From Hygrophila difformis (Eukaryota > Streptophyta > Magnoliopsida > Lamiales > Acanthaceae): DNA of 64,000 nt. The notes below the pieces were generated by a model. The model searched no databases, had not been told where the DNA came from, and was given only the letters and a program-made list of their open reading frames with translations. Both the position numbers and the translations under genes were made by a program. Numbering within the stretch: the first letter of the stretch is position 1; every line of letters begins with the position of its first letter. The stretch lies in assembly GCA_030278955.1 (NCBI GenBank), contig JAOANR010000002.1:8483982-8547981 (forward strand), written 5' to 3'. Of this stretch, positions 31,213 through 43,289 are shown piece after piece.

Positions 31213-32502
31213 TCCCCATCCCCTTGGGAAAGTTGAGACATCAACGATCAGAATCCAACTCATCATCCCTTTCGAAAGGAGATAAATCGGCAACATTAAA
31301 AGTCGGATTAATATTAAAATCATCAGGAAGCTCAATCCGATAAGCATTGTCGTTGATTTTCTCAAGGACTTTATAAGGTCCTGTTCCGCGGGATGCGAGT
31401 TTGCCATGTGTCTGTGCAGGGAAACGCTCTTTTCGCATATGCACCCGGACCCAATCTCCCGGTTTCAGAAACAGCCTTTTCCTGCCCCTATTGGCAAATT
31501 TGGCATATGTCTTCGATGCCTTCAGCAAGCTGTCCCGAATATTCTGGTGCAGATCCTTGATTGCCTTAGCCCTGTCCCAGCCATTGAAATTAAGACGCTC
31601 ACTACTAGGTAGTGGGAGAAAATCTAGGGGGCTCATAGGGTTAAATCCATAAACAACCTCGAAGGGTGACATGTGTGTGGCACGATGAATGTGACGATTA
31701 TAAGCAAATTCAATATATGGCAAGCATTCATACCAACTTTTAGAACTCGAAGAAGTAATTATGCGTAGAAGGTACACGTGATTTACCGTTTCTGTCTGTC
31801 CGTCCATCTGAGGATGGTACGACGTCGAGAACAAAAGTTGCGTACCCATCCAAAACCCCTTCCAGAAATAGCTTACGAACTTGGCATCTCGATCTGAAAC
31901 AATTGACTTGGGTACTCCATGCAGACGTACCACTTCTCAGAAGAATAAATTTGAAATATGCCTGGCATCATTGGTCTTCGCACAAGGTATGAAATGTGCC
32001 ATCTTGGAGAATCGATCAACTACCACAAAGATTGAATCTTTGCCTCTTGTGGTCCGTGGTAGCCCAAGCACGAAGTCCATTGATATGTCCAGCCAGGGTC
32101 CTTCTGGCACATGTAATGCCTGATACAAGCCGTGGGGTTTAACAGTCGACTTGGCCTTCAGACATACCAAGCACTTAGCAATGAAGCAAACAACCTGGGC
32201 CTGTATTTTCGGCCAATAGAACTTTTCAACAAGGATTCCCAGAGTTGCATCCTTTCCAAAGAGTCCCATGAGACCACCACCATGAGCCTCTTGAATTAGC
32301 AACTCTCTGACGGATCCCTTTGGGATGCATAATCTGTTACCAAAGTACATGAACCCGTTCAGTTGGGAAAACTCCTTGAAACCATTTTGGTTTGTCCTCT
32401 CATATAGCACTCTAAAATCTTCGTCAGTGGCATACTGACTCTTGATATGCTCAAAACCAACCAGATGTGTAGTTGCAAATGTGACCAAAGTTGTTCTCCT
32501 GG
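30987..32502 (-). pseudogene. Integrase and C-terminal extension of element B
   Basis: Continues B's pol after the C insertion: spacer and zinc region (HGGGLMGLFGKD, CLVCLKAK), catalytic core with WLDISMDFVLGLP, SIVSDRD and [12 protein letters not shown] (D, D, E), then a GPY/F-like part ([13 protein letters not shown]) and [13 protein letters not shown]. The second zinc His is Leu (GLFG instead of GHFG). An in-frame TGA lies at 31934-31936. After a one-base frame change the frame runs on as LSQGDGD, across the LTR border at 31212, into VVARTNGL and SKQKAKKFSDALYKF, so about 70 codons lie inside the LTR. Non-functional. Confidence 0.88.
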
Positions 32503-35017
32503 TGTAACACCCTGGTTTTTGATAACCCAGGTCGGATGTCACCGCCACACCTCCCTAGCATGACAGGATTTCTTCGAGCTTGCTAGAGCGATGTAAGGCT
32601 ATAGTATTGCAGTATTTAAAACATTTAAAACACATTCAAACAGCCCATACAATATAGTTCCAAAAATAATATCATAATAGTGCAGCGGAAATAATATTTA
32701 AGTATAAGTATTGCAGCGGAAATTTAAATAGGGCCAACATGGCCAAAACACGGGTTAAACAGGCCCGTTCATGCAAGTCATAGTCTAATGCAAAAATTCG
32801 AAATGCAATGTTCCCAAAAATTCCCATGCGTGTACATGATCACACATAATCCACGTGCTCTGAAAGAAAAAGAAAGAAAGAAACGGTTTGGTCAGCACAA
32901 CGTGCTGAGTAAGTTAACACATAACATGGTTATGGGGTTTCAAAGCCATTAATTAAATTTAAATAAAAACATGCTACTAGTTAATACGCAATTTAATTTA
33001 ATTAACTAGATAGATTGCATAAATTAAATCATGGATTCTAACCGATCATACATTTAGCATAATTTAAATAAAAGCAGTAATTAATGTAAATAAAGAACTA
33101 ATAATTTAAATATAAGCAGTAAATAAATATTTTAATTATCCCCATTACTCCAAGATTAAGTATTTCAAGTGTTTCGTGATTTCATCGCAATCTCAACAAG
33201 TTTAGCCAGTAGTCTGGCGGCCTCAGCCGTATCCGCCATACCCAGTACCACTCCGGAGCCTCGGAAAACCCTTACGGATATTCTCGAGAGTGTAAGCCCT
33301 ATATCTCACGCCGTTTTGGCATAATTTCTCATAAGTGTTCTCATCGTCCATTCACGCACGACGCGGTTAGGAGGGCACCCTGCAGACCACTCGCCCCCTC
33401 ATTTTAATTAATCAAGTTGCAAGGGGATTTTTCAAAACTTCTTATTTCATGTATTAATTTCAAAGAAATTTTCCACTCGTTAAAACCTTAAAGGCCAATT
33501 TCACAATTTCAACAAGTTTCTTAAAATACAACTTCCTTAAGACGTTGTTTACACCAAAATTAATTAAAAATTTATTTTAAGTCCAAAAATTCTAAAAATT
33601 CACCCGTGACACGAAAACACAGAGATGAACAAGTTTTGTGTTTTAAGTTTTTCGATCCGAGTTGAGGAAATACATCAAAAACATGGTTTTCCATCAGAAT
33701 ATTAATCTGTCCGAATTTCACAGCAACAGTTTCATAGTTTCGAAATCTACCATAGCAAACGAACTCCAAATTTGATGAAATTTTACAGGAAGATACATAA
33801 GACATAGATCTACAAGTTTCCTATTCAACGCAAGTTCTAATTTGGCCTAGATCAAATGTCAAACTCTACCTCAAGTTCGGACCAAGATTCTGCCAACGTT
33901 TCAAGATCTAAGTTTAGAACAGATTAGTTCGAGACCGATTTCAGATATCAAAACTCAATGAAAAATTTCGAACTTTTTACACAACTTAGTTCAGTGTCTT
34001 AGGAACGTTTTTTATGTTTTAAGTTTCTTCGTTTGATCAGTTTTTAAGGTTCGAAAAATTCACGCGAGATCGCTGCGCCGTAGGGTTTTTCGTATCGACA
34101 GATTTTAGAGTTCTTGATTAGATCTTTATGTCGGGTGTATTTTAATTCTCCCAAACTAGAGTAAGGTTAACTTACAAGATTATGGATGATCCGGCTCGTT
34201 GATTCGTAGGCGTGGCTTTCAGTTCACCGTTTGCCTCCTAGATTCGTCGGGATATTCATTCTAGATCCGGATCGGGGTTTAGAATAGAAGAAGGATCAAG
34301 TTAGGATTCGTTTTCGAATTATGAATGGAAAGGAATGGACAAGATCTTACCACGACGATGGGAGTCTTTGGATTTTTGTCCAACTCAGTCTCCTCTCTTG
34401 CCTTCGTGCCTCCGACGACTCCGGGATTAGGGTTTGATATGTAGAGAGATTTCGTAGGGTTTGAAAAACGTACGGGGTCGACGGGAACGAGTATTTATAG
34501 ATTTAGGGACCTAGGGACGTCCAAGATCTGTTACAAGGAGTTTTGGGCCGCAAGGTGAGCAACCGAAGTCGAAAAATCCGGAATCGGGCAAGTAAATCTC
34601 GCTTGGCTCGTTGCTGCCCGCTGGCGCGGCAAAAGCCTTCGCCCCGCGCGGCCACCGCCTGGACTTCGGTTCGGGATGGGTCATGCGATCCGTCGGGCCT
34701 TTTCTCCTCTCTTTTGGACTTCTATCCTCCTATGTTCTTGGGCTCCGATTTTCGGGCTAATCTTTGGGCTCCAAATTCTTATTTTTATTTTTATGTGGAC
34801 CTTCATTAATTTATGGTCCGAGTTATGAGTCCATTTTTATTGGGTTATCTTGGAACTATTTATTTAATTAAATTATCTTAAATTTTAATTCTTTCTTGGA
34901 TTAAATCCCCTTTCTCATTTCCCATGATTCTTTATTTATTTACTATGTTTATTTATTTGTTGTATTTATTTATTATTTACTTATTTATTTTATGTTGCAA
35001 AATTCTCGAGTATTACA
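32503..35017 (-). repeat. 3' LTR of C
   Basis: 2515 bp, TGTAACACC at the left and GTATTACA at the right in plus-strand reading. Closely similar to 41049-43289 plus 46136-46415, with scattered substitutions and small indels. Confidence 0.93.
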
Positions 35018-35300
35018 GTCTACCCTCCTTAAGAATCAACTTCGTCCTCGAAGTTGTGTTTCGGCTTTTCTCGAGCTAAGAGTTAGGATCCTTTTGTTTA
35101 TTTTATTATTTTGTGACTGAACTTAGAATTAAAATTTCTAAGCTGCCTACGTACCCTATGAAGGGATCAAGAGATGACGTAGTTCAAAATAATTTGAATT
35201 TGTTTTTTATTTCGTACAAATATACATGGGAAATATACGGTGTGACATCCTCTCCCCCTTAAGCTTACAGTTATGTCCCCATAACTGTGTCGGTGTCGGT
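35018..35300 (-). other. C 3' untranslated part with PPT
   Basis: PPT AAGGAGGGTAGAC (minus) directly abuts the LTR at 35017, and the AACTTCGAGGACGAAGTT hairpin-like palindrome lies just beyond it. The same PPT and palindrome recur at 43405-43441 in D, showing the two are related. Confidence 0.8.
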
Positions 35301-36847
35301 TTAGAACAGTGTCGGGTAGTGTTCTGTCATGTCTGATTCTAATTCCCATGTTGCTGTTTCGCTCTCATGGTTCGACCAAAGAACCTTAACCATCTTTACG
35401 GTCTTATTTCTCGTTACTCTCTCCTTAACATCGAGGATTCTCACTGGGACTTCTTCATAAGTCAAATCACCATCGAGTTCAATTACTTCCGGTTGAAGTA
35501 CATGTGTCGGGTCCGGCACGTATTTCTTTAGTTGAGAGACATGAAATACATTATGAACTTGAGCCAATTGTGGTGGTAAAGCCAGTCAGTAGGCTAGATT
35601 TCCGACTCGTTCTAGAATTTCATAAGGTCCTATGTATCGAGGACTCAACTTTCCTCGTTTGCCAAAGCGCATCATCCCCTTCATGGGTGATATTTTAGCA
35701 TGACCCTATCTCCCACTTGAAATTCTAGGTCTCGTTGTCTCACGTCAGCATAACCCTTCTGACGGTCTTGAGCGGCTTTCATTTTCCCTTGAATCACCTT
35801 TATCTGTTGAGCCATCTCTTCGACAAGTTGTTGTCCCACTACCACAGACTTATCGCTTTCTTCCCAACTCAATGGGCTTCGGTACCTTCATCCATACAAC
35901 GCCTCGAACGGTGCCATGCCAATGCTAGCATGGTAGCTATTGTTGTAGGAAAACTCAATTAGGGGTAAATGAGTTTCCCAACTCCCCTTGAATTCCAATA
36001 CACATGCTCTCAGCATGTCTTCCAGTGTTTGGATCGTTCTCTCGGTTTGTCCATCCGTCATTGGGTGGAATGCGGTGCTCATCTTGATTTGAGTACCGAG
36101 AGCTTTTTGTAGCTCCGTCCAAAAATGAGAGACAAATCTACTGTCTCTGTCAGAAATGATGTCATGTGGTACTCCATGTCGTCGTACTACATTATCAATG
36201 TAGGCTCGGGCCAATTGGTTCATAGTCCATGTGTCCTTCATCGGGATAAATATGGCCGTCTTCGTTAGTCTATCCACAATCACCCAAATCTTGTTCATGC
36301 CTTTAGGTGATCGTGGTAATCCCGAGACAAAGTCCATCGAGATGCTATCCCACTTCCAACTTGGAATCTCCAGTGGCTGCATCAGTCCTAAGGGTTTTTG
36401 TTTTACTGCCTTAACCCTTTGGCAGGTGAGGCACTTCGCCACGAAATCTGCCACTTCCTTTTTCATTCCCGGCCACCAATAGATCTTCTTCAGATCCTTG
36501 TAAAGTTTTTCGCCTCCGGGATGCACTGAATATGGCGTGTTGTGTCCTTCTTCCATCAGTCGTTGTTTCAGTTCGACGCACTTCTGAGGCACACACCATC
36601 TCCCTTTGAAGAGAACGCTTCCATCCTCGTGGATAGCAAATCCTATTGCCTTGCCATCGGCAATACTCTTCTTTACTCTCTCCAGTTTGACATTGCCCGG
36701 TTGAGCGAGTCTTATCTCGTCAAAAGTGGGAGTTCTCGCAACCATTGCGTTGACCGTTTCCCTCACTGTGCCAGGATGCACAATTTCCACGTTCAATCTC
36801 GCCAAATCCATGTACAATGCCAGCGGAATTACCAACGAGTTGATCAC
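35301..36847 (-). pseudogene. Integrase and chromodomain of element C
   Basis: Integrase zinc region ([23 protein letters not shown]), core with [21 protein letters not shown] and [12 protein letters not shown] (D, D, E), open through 35888. After the core the frame shifts into GDRVMLKYHP, and shifts again at about 35570 into VFHVSQLKKYVPDP and a chromodomain-like end (VLWSNHESETATWELESDM) finishing YPTLF. The chromodomain targets integration to marked chromatin in chromoviruses. Two frameshifts make it non-functional. Confidence 0.92.
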
Positions 36848-38457
36848 GTGTTGGTCTTCCGACTCAGGGCATCAGCTACCGCGTTCGCCTTCCCTTCGTG
36901 GTAGGATATCTCAAAATCGTAGTCCTTCATAAGTTCCAACCACCTTCGCTGTCTCAAATTCAACTCCTTCTGAAAGAATATATATTTCAGGCTCTTGTGG
37001 TCGGTGAACATTCGACACTTTCGCCCGTACAGATAATGCCTCCATATCTTAAGAGCGAAAACGACCGCTGCCAACTCCAGGTCGTGTGTCGGGTAATTTT
37101 CCTCGTGAGGTTTCAGTTGGCATGATGCATATGCAACGACCCTCGAGTCCTGCATCAAGACGCATCCCAAACCTTCCTTCGAAGCATCGTTGTACACTTC
37201 GAAATCACCATTCTCTGATGGTAGCGTCAACACGGGTGTAGTTGTGAGTCGTTTCTTCAGCTCTTGAAACGCAGCCTCACACGCCTCTGTCCACTCGTAT
37301 CTTGCTCCCTTCTTCAGTAGTTGGGTTAAGGGACGTGCGATTTTTTAAAAATCCTTCACGAAACGTCTATAGTACCCAGCCAATCCAAGGAAACTCCTTA
37401 TTTCCGTTGGACTCGTCGGCGCTGCCCACTCTGTCACGGCAGAAACCTTCGTCGGGTCCACTGAAACTCCATCAGCGGATTCTATATGTCCAAGAAATGC
37501 TACTTCCTTTAACCAGAAATCACATTTGGACAACTTGACGTATAGTTGATTCTTTCGCAAGATCCCTAACACTTGGTGCAAGTGTTGGGCATGCTCTTCC
37601 TCGCTCTTCCAGTAGATCAGGATGTCATCAATGAACACCACGATGCACTGATCTAACAACTCTCGAAAGAGCATTTGTTAACCCGAAGGATAACACTGTG
37701 AACTCGTAGTGGCCATACCGAGTTCGAAACGCGGTCTTCGGAATGTCTTTCTCGGCGATTCTCAACTGGTGATACCCAGACCGTAAGTCAATCTTCGAGA
37801 ATACTGAAGCTCCCTTCAGTTGATCAAACAGATCCTCAATTCTCGGCAGGGGGTACTTATTCTTGATGGTCACTTGATTTAACCCCCGATAATCTATACA
37901 AAGACGTAATCCTCCGTCTTTCTTCTTGACGAATGAGACCGGTGCTCCCCACAGAGAAGTACTCGGTCTTATGTATCCTTTCCCTAACAGTTCCTCGAGT
38001 TGCTCCTTTAACTCCTTCATCTCCAACGGCGCCATCCGGTACGGAGCTTTTGAGACGGGTTCTGTCCCGGGATGAAATCTATAGTGAACTCGAGATCTCG
38101 CTTAGGTGGCATGCCCGGAACATCTTTGGGAAACACGTCCGGGTACTCTTTCACCACCGGAATGTTGTCAACCTTGCTCTCTTTTGCCTCAAGGTTGTGA
38201 ACATAGCATGCATACAGTTCATACCCCTTACGCATCAAGTTACTCAGTTTGAGGGCACTAACAATTTTGCTGCTCCTCTTAGGGGGTTGAGAGTAAAAGA
38301 TAACTCTCCTTCCCCTACTTTTTGACAGGGTGATCTTCTGCTTCTGGCATTCGATCACCGCTTTATACTGGGACAACCAGTCCATCCCCAGTATAATGTC
38401 AATGTCCCTTAAGTTAAATTCTACTAAGTTTGCGAAGAATTCTACGTTCTTGATCAC
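36844..38457 (-). pseudogene. Protease end, reverse transcriptase and RNase H of element C
   Basis: From 38457: DIDIILGMDWLSQYKAVIEC (end of protease), then [19 protein letters not shown]; a frameshift before [22 protein letters not shown] with [33 protein letters not shown] and LSFGLTNA; a second break; FIDDILIY (active-site DD) at about 37630; RNase H from 37233 with [34 protein letters not shown] and VADALSRKT. At least three frame changes and one stop (about 37343). Non-functional. Confidence 0.93.
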
Positions 38458-39963
38458 TATAGGAATTCCGTTATATCGTTTAGAGCAAGCTACTACTTCT
38501 CATGAAGGCAATTGAATTCCTAAGCTAATTATCTCGCACTTAGGTATGTCTAACTCAGTCACTATTCTTGATGCTATGATTGAGCAACTAGCTCCAGAAT
38601 CAAATAAAACTTTAAAGGGTGTATTTAAGACGTGAAATGTACCTGCCATCACTTCTCCCTGTGCAGGCACGTCCGCTTGGTTAACCACATTGAGCCTCCC
38701 TATAGGGCGTCCTGGATTGCCCTGCTGATTCGGATTTGGCTGCTGATTTGGCTGCTGATTCTGGTTCTGAGGTGGTGGGGGACGTTGGTTCAAATTAGGT
38801 TGGTTCTGCGGTGGTCTGTACTGGTTTTGAGGGGGTCTGTACCCCTGGTTGTTGCCGTTCCGTCCATTTTGGTTTTGAGGCTGTTCCGGCCCTGTAACCA
38901 AGTCTTCCCTCTTTGTTATGTTCTCGATCCTTGTTCGGCATTCCCGACTCATGTGGCCCACCCGACCACACCGAAAGCATGCGCCCTGTTGAGGGCATCC
39001 CCTCGCCAGATGGGGTCATCCACACCTCGGGCAGGGTGGTACCGGACCTCCCTGGTTAAACCTCCTTTCATTGTTTGTTTGTTGTGGTCTATTCGGCCCT
39101 CCCCGTTGTTCATTCCGCCCCGTATTGTTTTCGCCTCTCACGTCCTTATTCCTCTTGTCTTGGGGGCCCCGGCTGGACTCCCCACTCACCCTCCTTTTCA
39201 GTTGCTGCACTCGCGCCACTGCCACAGCACGATCGTACACTGCTTGCAAGTCGGGGTAGTGCAGCCCCGTGATCACCTCGCGCACTGCCAGGTTCAATCC
39301 CATCTCGAATTTTTGAGCTTTCTCAGCATCTGTGGGTACTAGTCTTGGTGCGAACCTCACTAGCTCCTTGAACCGAGCATAGTATTCTTGTAGTGTCTGG
39401 CCTCCCTGTTTCATCGACAGAAATTCCTCATACATCGCTGCTTTGGTACTCAGGGGATAGAATCTATCCCTGAGCAGCTCCATCACTTCCGCCCAAGAAT
39501 AGGGTTCATCGTCTTCGGTCAGTTTCGCTTGGATGGCCTGCCACCAGTCGTCCGCTTCGCCTCCCAAGTAGTACGAGGCAACGTGGACTCTCTCTCCTTC
39601 CGGACACTTGACCGCACCCAGCAGCTTGTCAAATGTCCGGATCCATTCCTCCAGTTTTGCTGGATCCTCCTCACCAGCATAGTAGGGTGGCTGGTAGGGA
39701 TTCACCATTGCCAGATAGTTGGGGCGAGCTTGGGGCGGTGGTACCGCCGCAGCTTGACCCTGATTGACTTGCGCGTTCCCTAGCGCAATCAAGACCTCCT
39801 CTATCGTCCGAAGACGATCGCCACATTGTTCGGTGCGGGGGCGTCCTGCGCACCTTGGGGTTGTGCTCCTATAGGTTGAGCAGGTTCTGTGACATTCGGT
39901 GGCACTTCAGTAGTAGGTTGGGGAGCAGGCTGGTTTCTAGGTCTACCTCTTGGTGCTATTCTG
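38458..39963 (-). pseudogene. Gag and protease start of element C
   Basis: Starts near 39963 with a proline-rich piece; a frame break at about 39835. Then capsid with EEWIRTFDKLLGAVKCPEGE, ASYYLGGEADDWWQ, FYPLSTKAAMYEEFLSMKQG, QEYYARFKELVRFAP; nucleocapsid CFRCGRVGHMSREC (CCHC zinc knuckle) preceded by an in-frame TGA at 39016-39018; a Q/N/P-rich linker; protease VLFDSGASCSIIA with the catalytic Asp. A second in-frame TGA lies near 38498. Typical Tekay/Del gag. Confidence 0.92.
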
Positions 39964-40260
39964 TTACAAAGGGGTATAGATTAGGTCGCGAGAGTGTAAT
40001 AAATTGTTTAGCCAAGTAGTTATAACAGTGTTTAGGTGTTAGATGTATATACGTGCATAGCGCTCGATCGGGCTCGAAAAGCGCTACAAAGATTTTTTTT
40101 TCGTCGGACAGGGTTCTGTCCAGATTTTTTTTTTCGAATAAACAAATAAATAAATAGATCTAGTATTTTATTTTTTGAAGAATTTTTTTTTTCTTGTACA
40201 AGAATGGAAATGTTTACTTAGCAAAATAGTGTCTACTAAAAATAGAATTTCCTATCGCCT

Positions 40261-40575
40261 CTAGGCTTCCTCCGGCAGGGTAGCAGGATCCTCCTCCTCC
40301 GAGCTTGGTGGCAGCAGGTCGTCAAAAATGTGGTTCAATTCCTCCCCATGAGCATCGACAAGTTCCTTTAAAAATAGGTTTTCTGTAGTGAGGTTTTGGA
40401 TTTGGTCTTCGAGCTGATTTATGCGGTGGTGGTCCGCCTCTCTTAAGTTTCCCATATGGTGCAGATTTGCCTCTAATTGAGCTATACGATGTTTCATTTG
40501 TTGTATGGTTTGTTGGGAATCAAAGTGAGCGTTAATCATTTTGACCATTAAGTTCATCATATCTTGGTTCGCCAT
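40261..40575 (-). CDS. Small coiled-coil ORF upstream of gag in element C
   Basis: 104 codons with ATG at 40575 and stop at 40261, fully open although the rest of C is broken. It reads HRIAQLEANLHHM, DHHRINQLEDQIQNLTTENL, FLKELVDAHGEELN, then an acidic end (SSEEEDPATLPEEA). Heptad spacing of I/L/M suggests a coiled coil of about 60 residues. It lies between the PBS (41046) and gag (39963). No family is recognised. It could be an accessory protein of this lineage or a fragment of captured host sequence; the acidic tail and intact frame favour a real product when the element was active. Confidence 0.6.
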   Translation of the reverse strand: MANQDMMNLMVKMINAHFDSQQTIQQMKHRIAQLEANLHHMGNLREADHHRINQLEDQIQNLTTENLFLKELVDAHGEELNHIFDDLLPPSSEEEDPATLPEEA

Positions 40576-40579
40576 CTAG

Positions 40580-41031
40580 CGCAAGCAAAAGATCTAAGTT
40601 AGAACATACCGCTTCTAGGTTCTCTAAGGCATAATAGAGTGTAATATGCATATGCAATGATGATCCCCGAAAATAAATCCACTATATATTTTTATTTTAT
40701 TTTATTTCCCATGGGTTTAAAAAAAAAATTCATCTCATGGTGGACTAAAATAATAGTAATATGATTTGGGCCTCTATATTGGGCCAAAGAATAATAAATA
40801 AGTTTTAATAAAAATATGGGGATTGGGCTTTAAAAATTTTGGAGTTTAAAAATAATCTTTTGGGCTAAGAAAAATAATGACTTGGGCTAGGAAATAATAA
40901 TACGGGTTTTTCTAAAAATAATAGTGTACACTAAAAACAATAATATTATTAATAGTTTAGAATTAATAATAGTTTAAAAATAATAAGGGTTTAAAAAATA
41001 ATAATTTAAAAATAATAACTTAAAAATATCC
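40580..41031 (-). other. C 5' leader
   Basis: AT-rich (TTTAAAAATAATAA-like repeats), no ORF, ending at the PBS. Confidence 0.6.
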
Positions 41032-41046
41032 GGGCTCTGATACCAA
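41032..41046 (-). other. PBS of element C
   Basis: TTGGTATCAGAGCCC on the minus strand, two bases inside the 5' LTR border. Complementary to the initiator methionine tRNA 3' end, as usual for Tekay elements. Confidence 0.9.
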
Positions 41047-43289
41047 CTTGTAACACCCCGATTTTTTATAACCCAGGTCGGGATGTCACCGCCACACCTC
41101 CCTAGCAAGACACGATTTCTTCTAGCTTGCTAGAGCGATGCAAGGCTATGGTATTGCAGTATTTAAAATATTTAAAACACATTCAAACAGCCCATACAAT
41201 ATAGTTCAAAAAATAATATCATAATAGTGCAGCGGAAATAATATTTAAGTATAAGTATTGCAATGGAAATTTAAATAGGGCCAACATGGCCAAAACACGG
41301 GTTAAACAGGCCCGTTCATGCAAGTCATAGTCTAATGCAAAAATTCGAAATGCAATGTTCCCAAAAATTCCCATGCGTGTACATGATCACACATAATCCA
41401 CGTGCCCTGAAAGAAAAAGAAAGAAATAAACGGTTTGGTCAGCACAACGTGCTGAGTAGGTTAACACATAACATGGTTATGGGGTTTCAAAGCCATTAAT
41501 CTACTAGTTAATACGCAATTTAATTTAATTAACTAGATAGAATGCATAAATTAAATCATGAATTCTAACCGATCATACATTTAGCATAATTTAATAAAAA
41601 GCAGTAATTAATGTAAATAAAGCACTAATAATTTAAATATAAGCAGTAAATAAATATTTTAATTATCCCCATTACACCAAGATTAAGTATTTCAAGTGTT
41701 TCGCGATTTCATCACAATATCAACAAGTTTAGCCGGTAGTCCGACGGCCGCAGCCGTATCCGCCATACCCAGTACCACTCCGGAGCCTCGGGAAACCCTT
41801 GCGGATATTCTCGATAGTGTAGGCCCTATATCTCACGCCGTTTTGGCATAATTTCTCATAAGTGTTCTCATCGTCCATTCAGGCACGACGCGGTTAGGAG
41901 GGCACCCTGCAGAGCACTCGCCCCCTAATTTTAATTAATCAAGTTGCAAGGCGATTTTTCAAAACTTCTTGTTTCATGTATTTATTTCAAAGATATTTTC
42001 CACTCGTTAAAACATTAAAGACCAATTTCACAATTTCAACAAGTTTCTTAAAATACAACTTCCTTAAGACGCTCTTTACTCCAAAATTAATTAAAAATTC
42101 ATTTTAAGTCCGAAAATTCTGAAAATTCACCAGTGACTTGAAAACACGGAGATGAACAAGTTTTGTATTTTAAATTTTTCGATCCGAGTTAAGGAAACAC
42201 ATCAAAAACATGGTTTTCCATCAGAATATTAATCTATCCGAATTTCACAGCAACAGTTTCATAGTTTCGAAATCTACCATAGCAAATGAACTCCAAATTC
42301 GATGAAAGTTTACAGAAAGATACATAAGACATAGATCTACAAGTTTCCTATTCAATGCAAGTTCTAATTTGGCTAGATCTAATGTCAAACTCTACCTCAA
42401 GTTCGGACCAAGATTCTGCCAACGTTTCAAGATCTAAGTTTAGAACAGATTAGTTGGAGACCGATTTTAGATATCAAAACTCGATGAAAAATTTCAAAAT
42501 TTTTACACGACTTAGTTCAGTGTCTTAGGAACGTTTTTTGTGTTTTAATTTTCTTCGTTTGATCCGTTTTTAAGGTTCAAAAAATTCACGCAAGATTGCT
42601 GCGCCGTAGGGTTTTTCGTATCGACAGATTTTAGAGTTCTTGATTAGATCTTTATGTCGGGTGTTTTTAATTCTCCCAAACCAGAATAAGGTTAACTTAC
42701 AAGATTATGGATGATCCGGCTCGTCGATTCGTAGGCGTGGCTTCCAGTTCACCGTTTGCCTCCTAGATTCATCGGGATCTTCGTTCTAGATCCGAATCGG
42801 GGTTTAGAATAGAAGAAGGATCAAGATAGGATTCGTTTTCGAATCATGAATGGAAAGGAATGGACAAGATCTTACCACGACGATGGGAGTCTTTGGATTT
42901 TCATCCAACTCAGTCTCCTCTCTTGCCTTCGTGCCTTCGACGACTCCGGGATTAGGGTTTGATATGTAGAGAGATTTCGTAGAGTTTGAAAAACGTACGG
43001 GGTCGACGGGAACGAGTATGTATGATTTAGGGACCTAGGGGACGTCCAAGATCTGTTACAAGGAGTCTTGGGCCGCAAGGTGAGCAACCGAAGTCAAAAA
43101 ATCCGGAATCGAGCGAGTAAATCTCGCTTGGCTCGTTGCTGCCTGCTGGCGCGGGGTTGGCGAGGCAAAAGCCTTCGCCCCGCACGGCCACCGCGCGTCC
43201 ACCGCCTGGACTTTGGTCCGGGCTGGGTCGTGCGATCCGTCAGGCCTTTTCTCCTCTCTTTCGGACTTCTATCCTCCTATGTTCTTGGG

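Noticed and set aside
38632..39342. Plus-strand 236-codon ORF
   Set aside because: It is the antisense shadow of element C gag/nucleocapsid, which has clear capsid and CCHC motifs on the minus strand.
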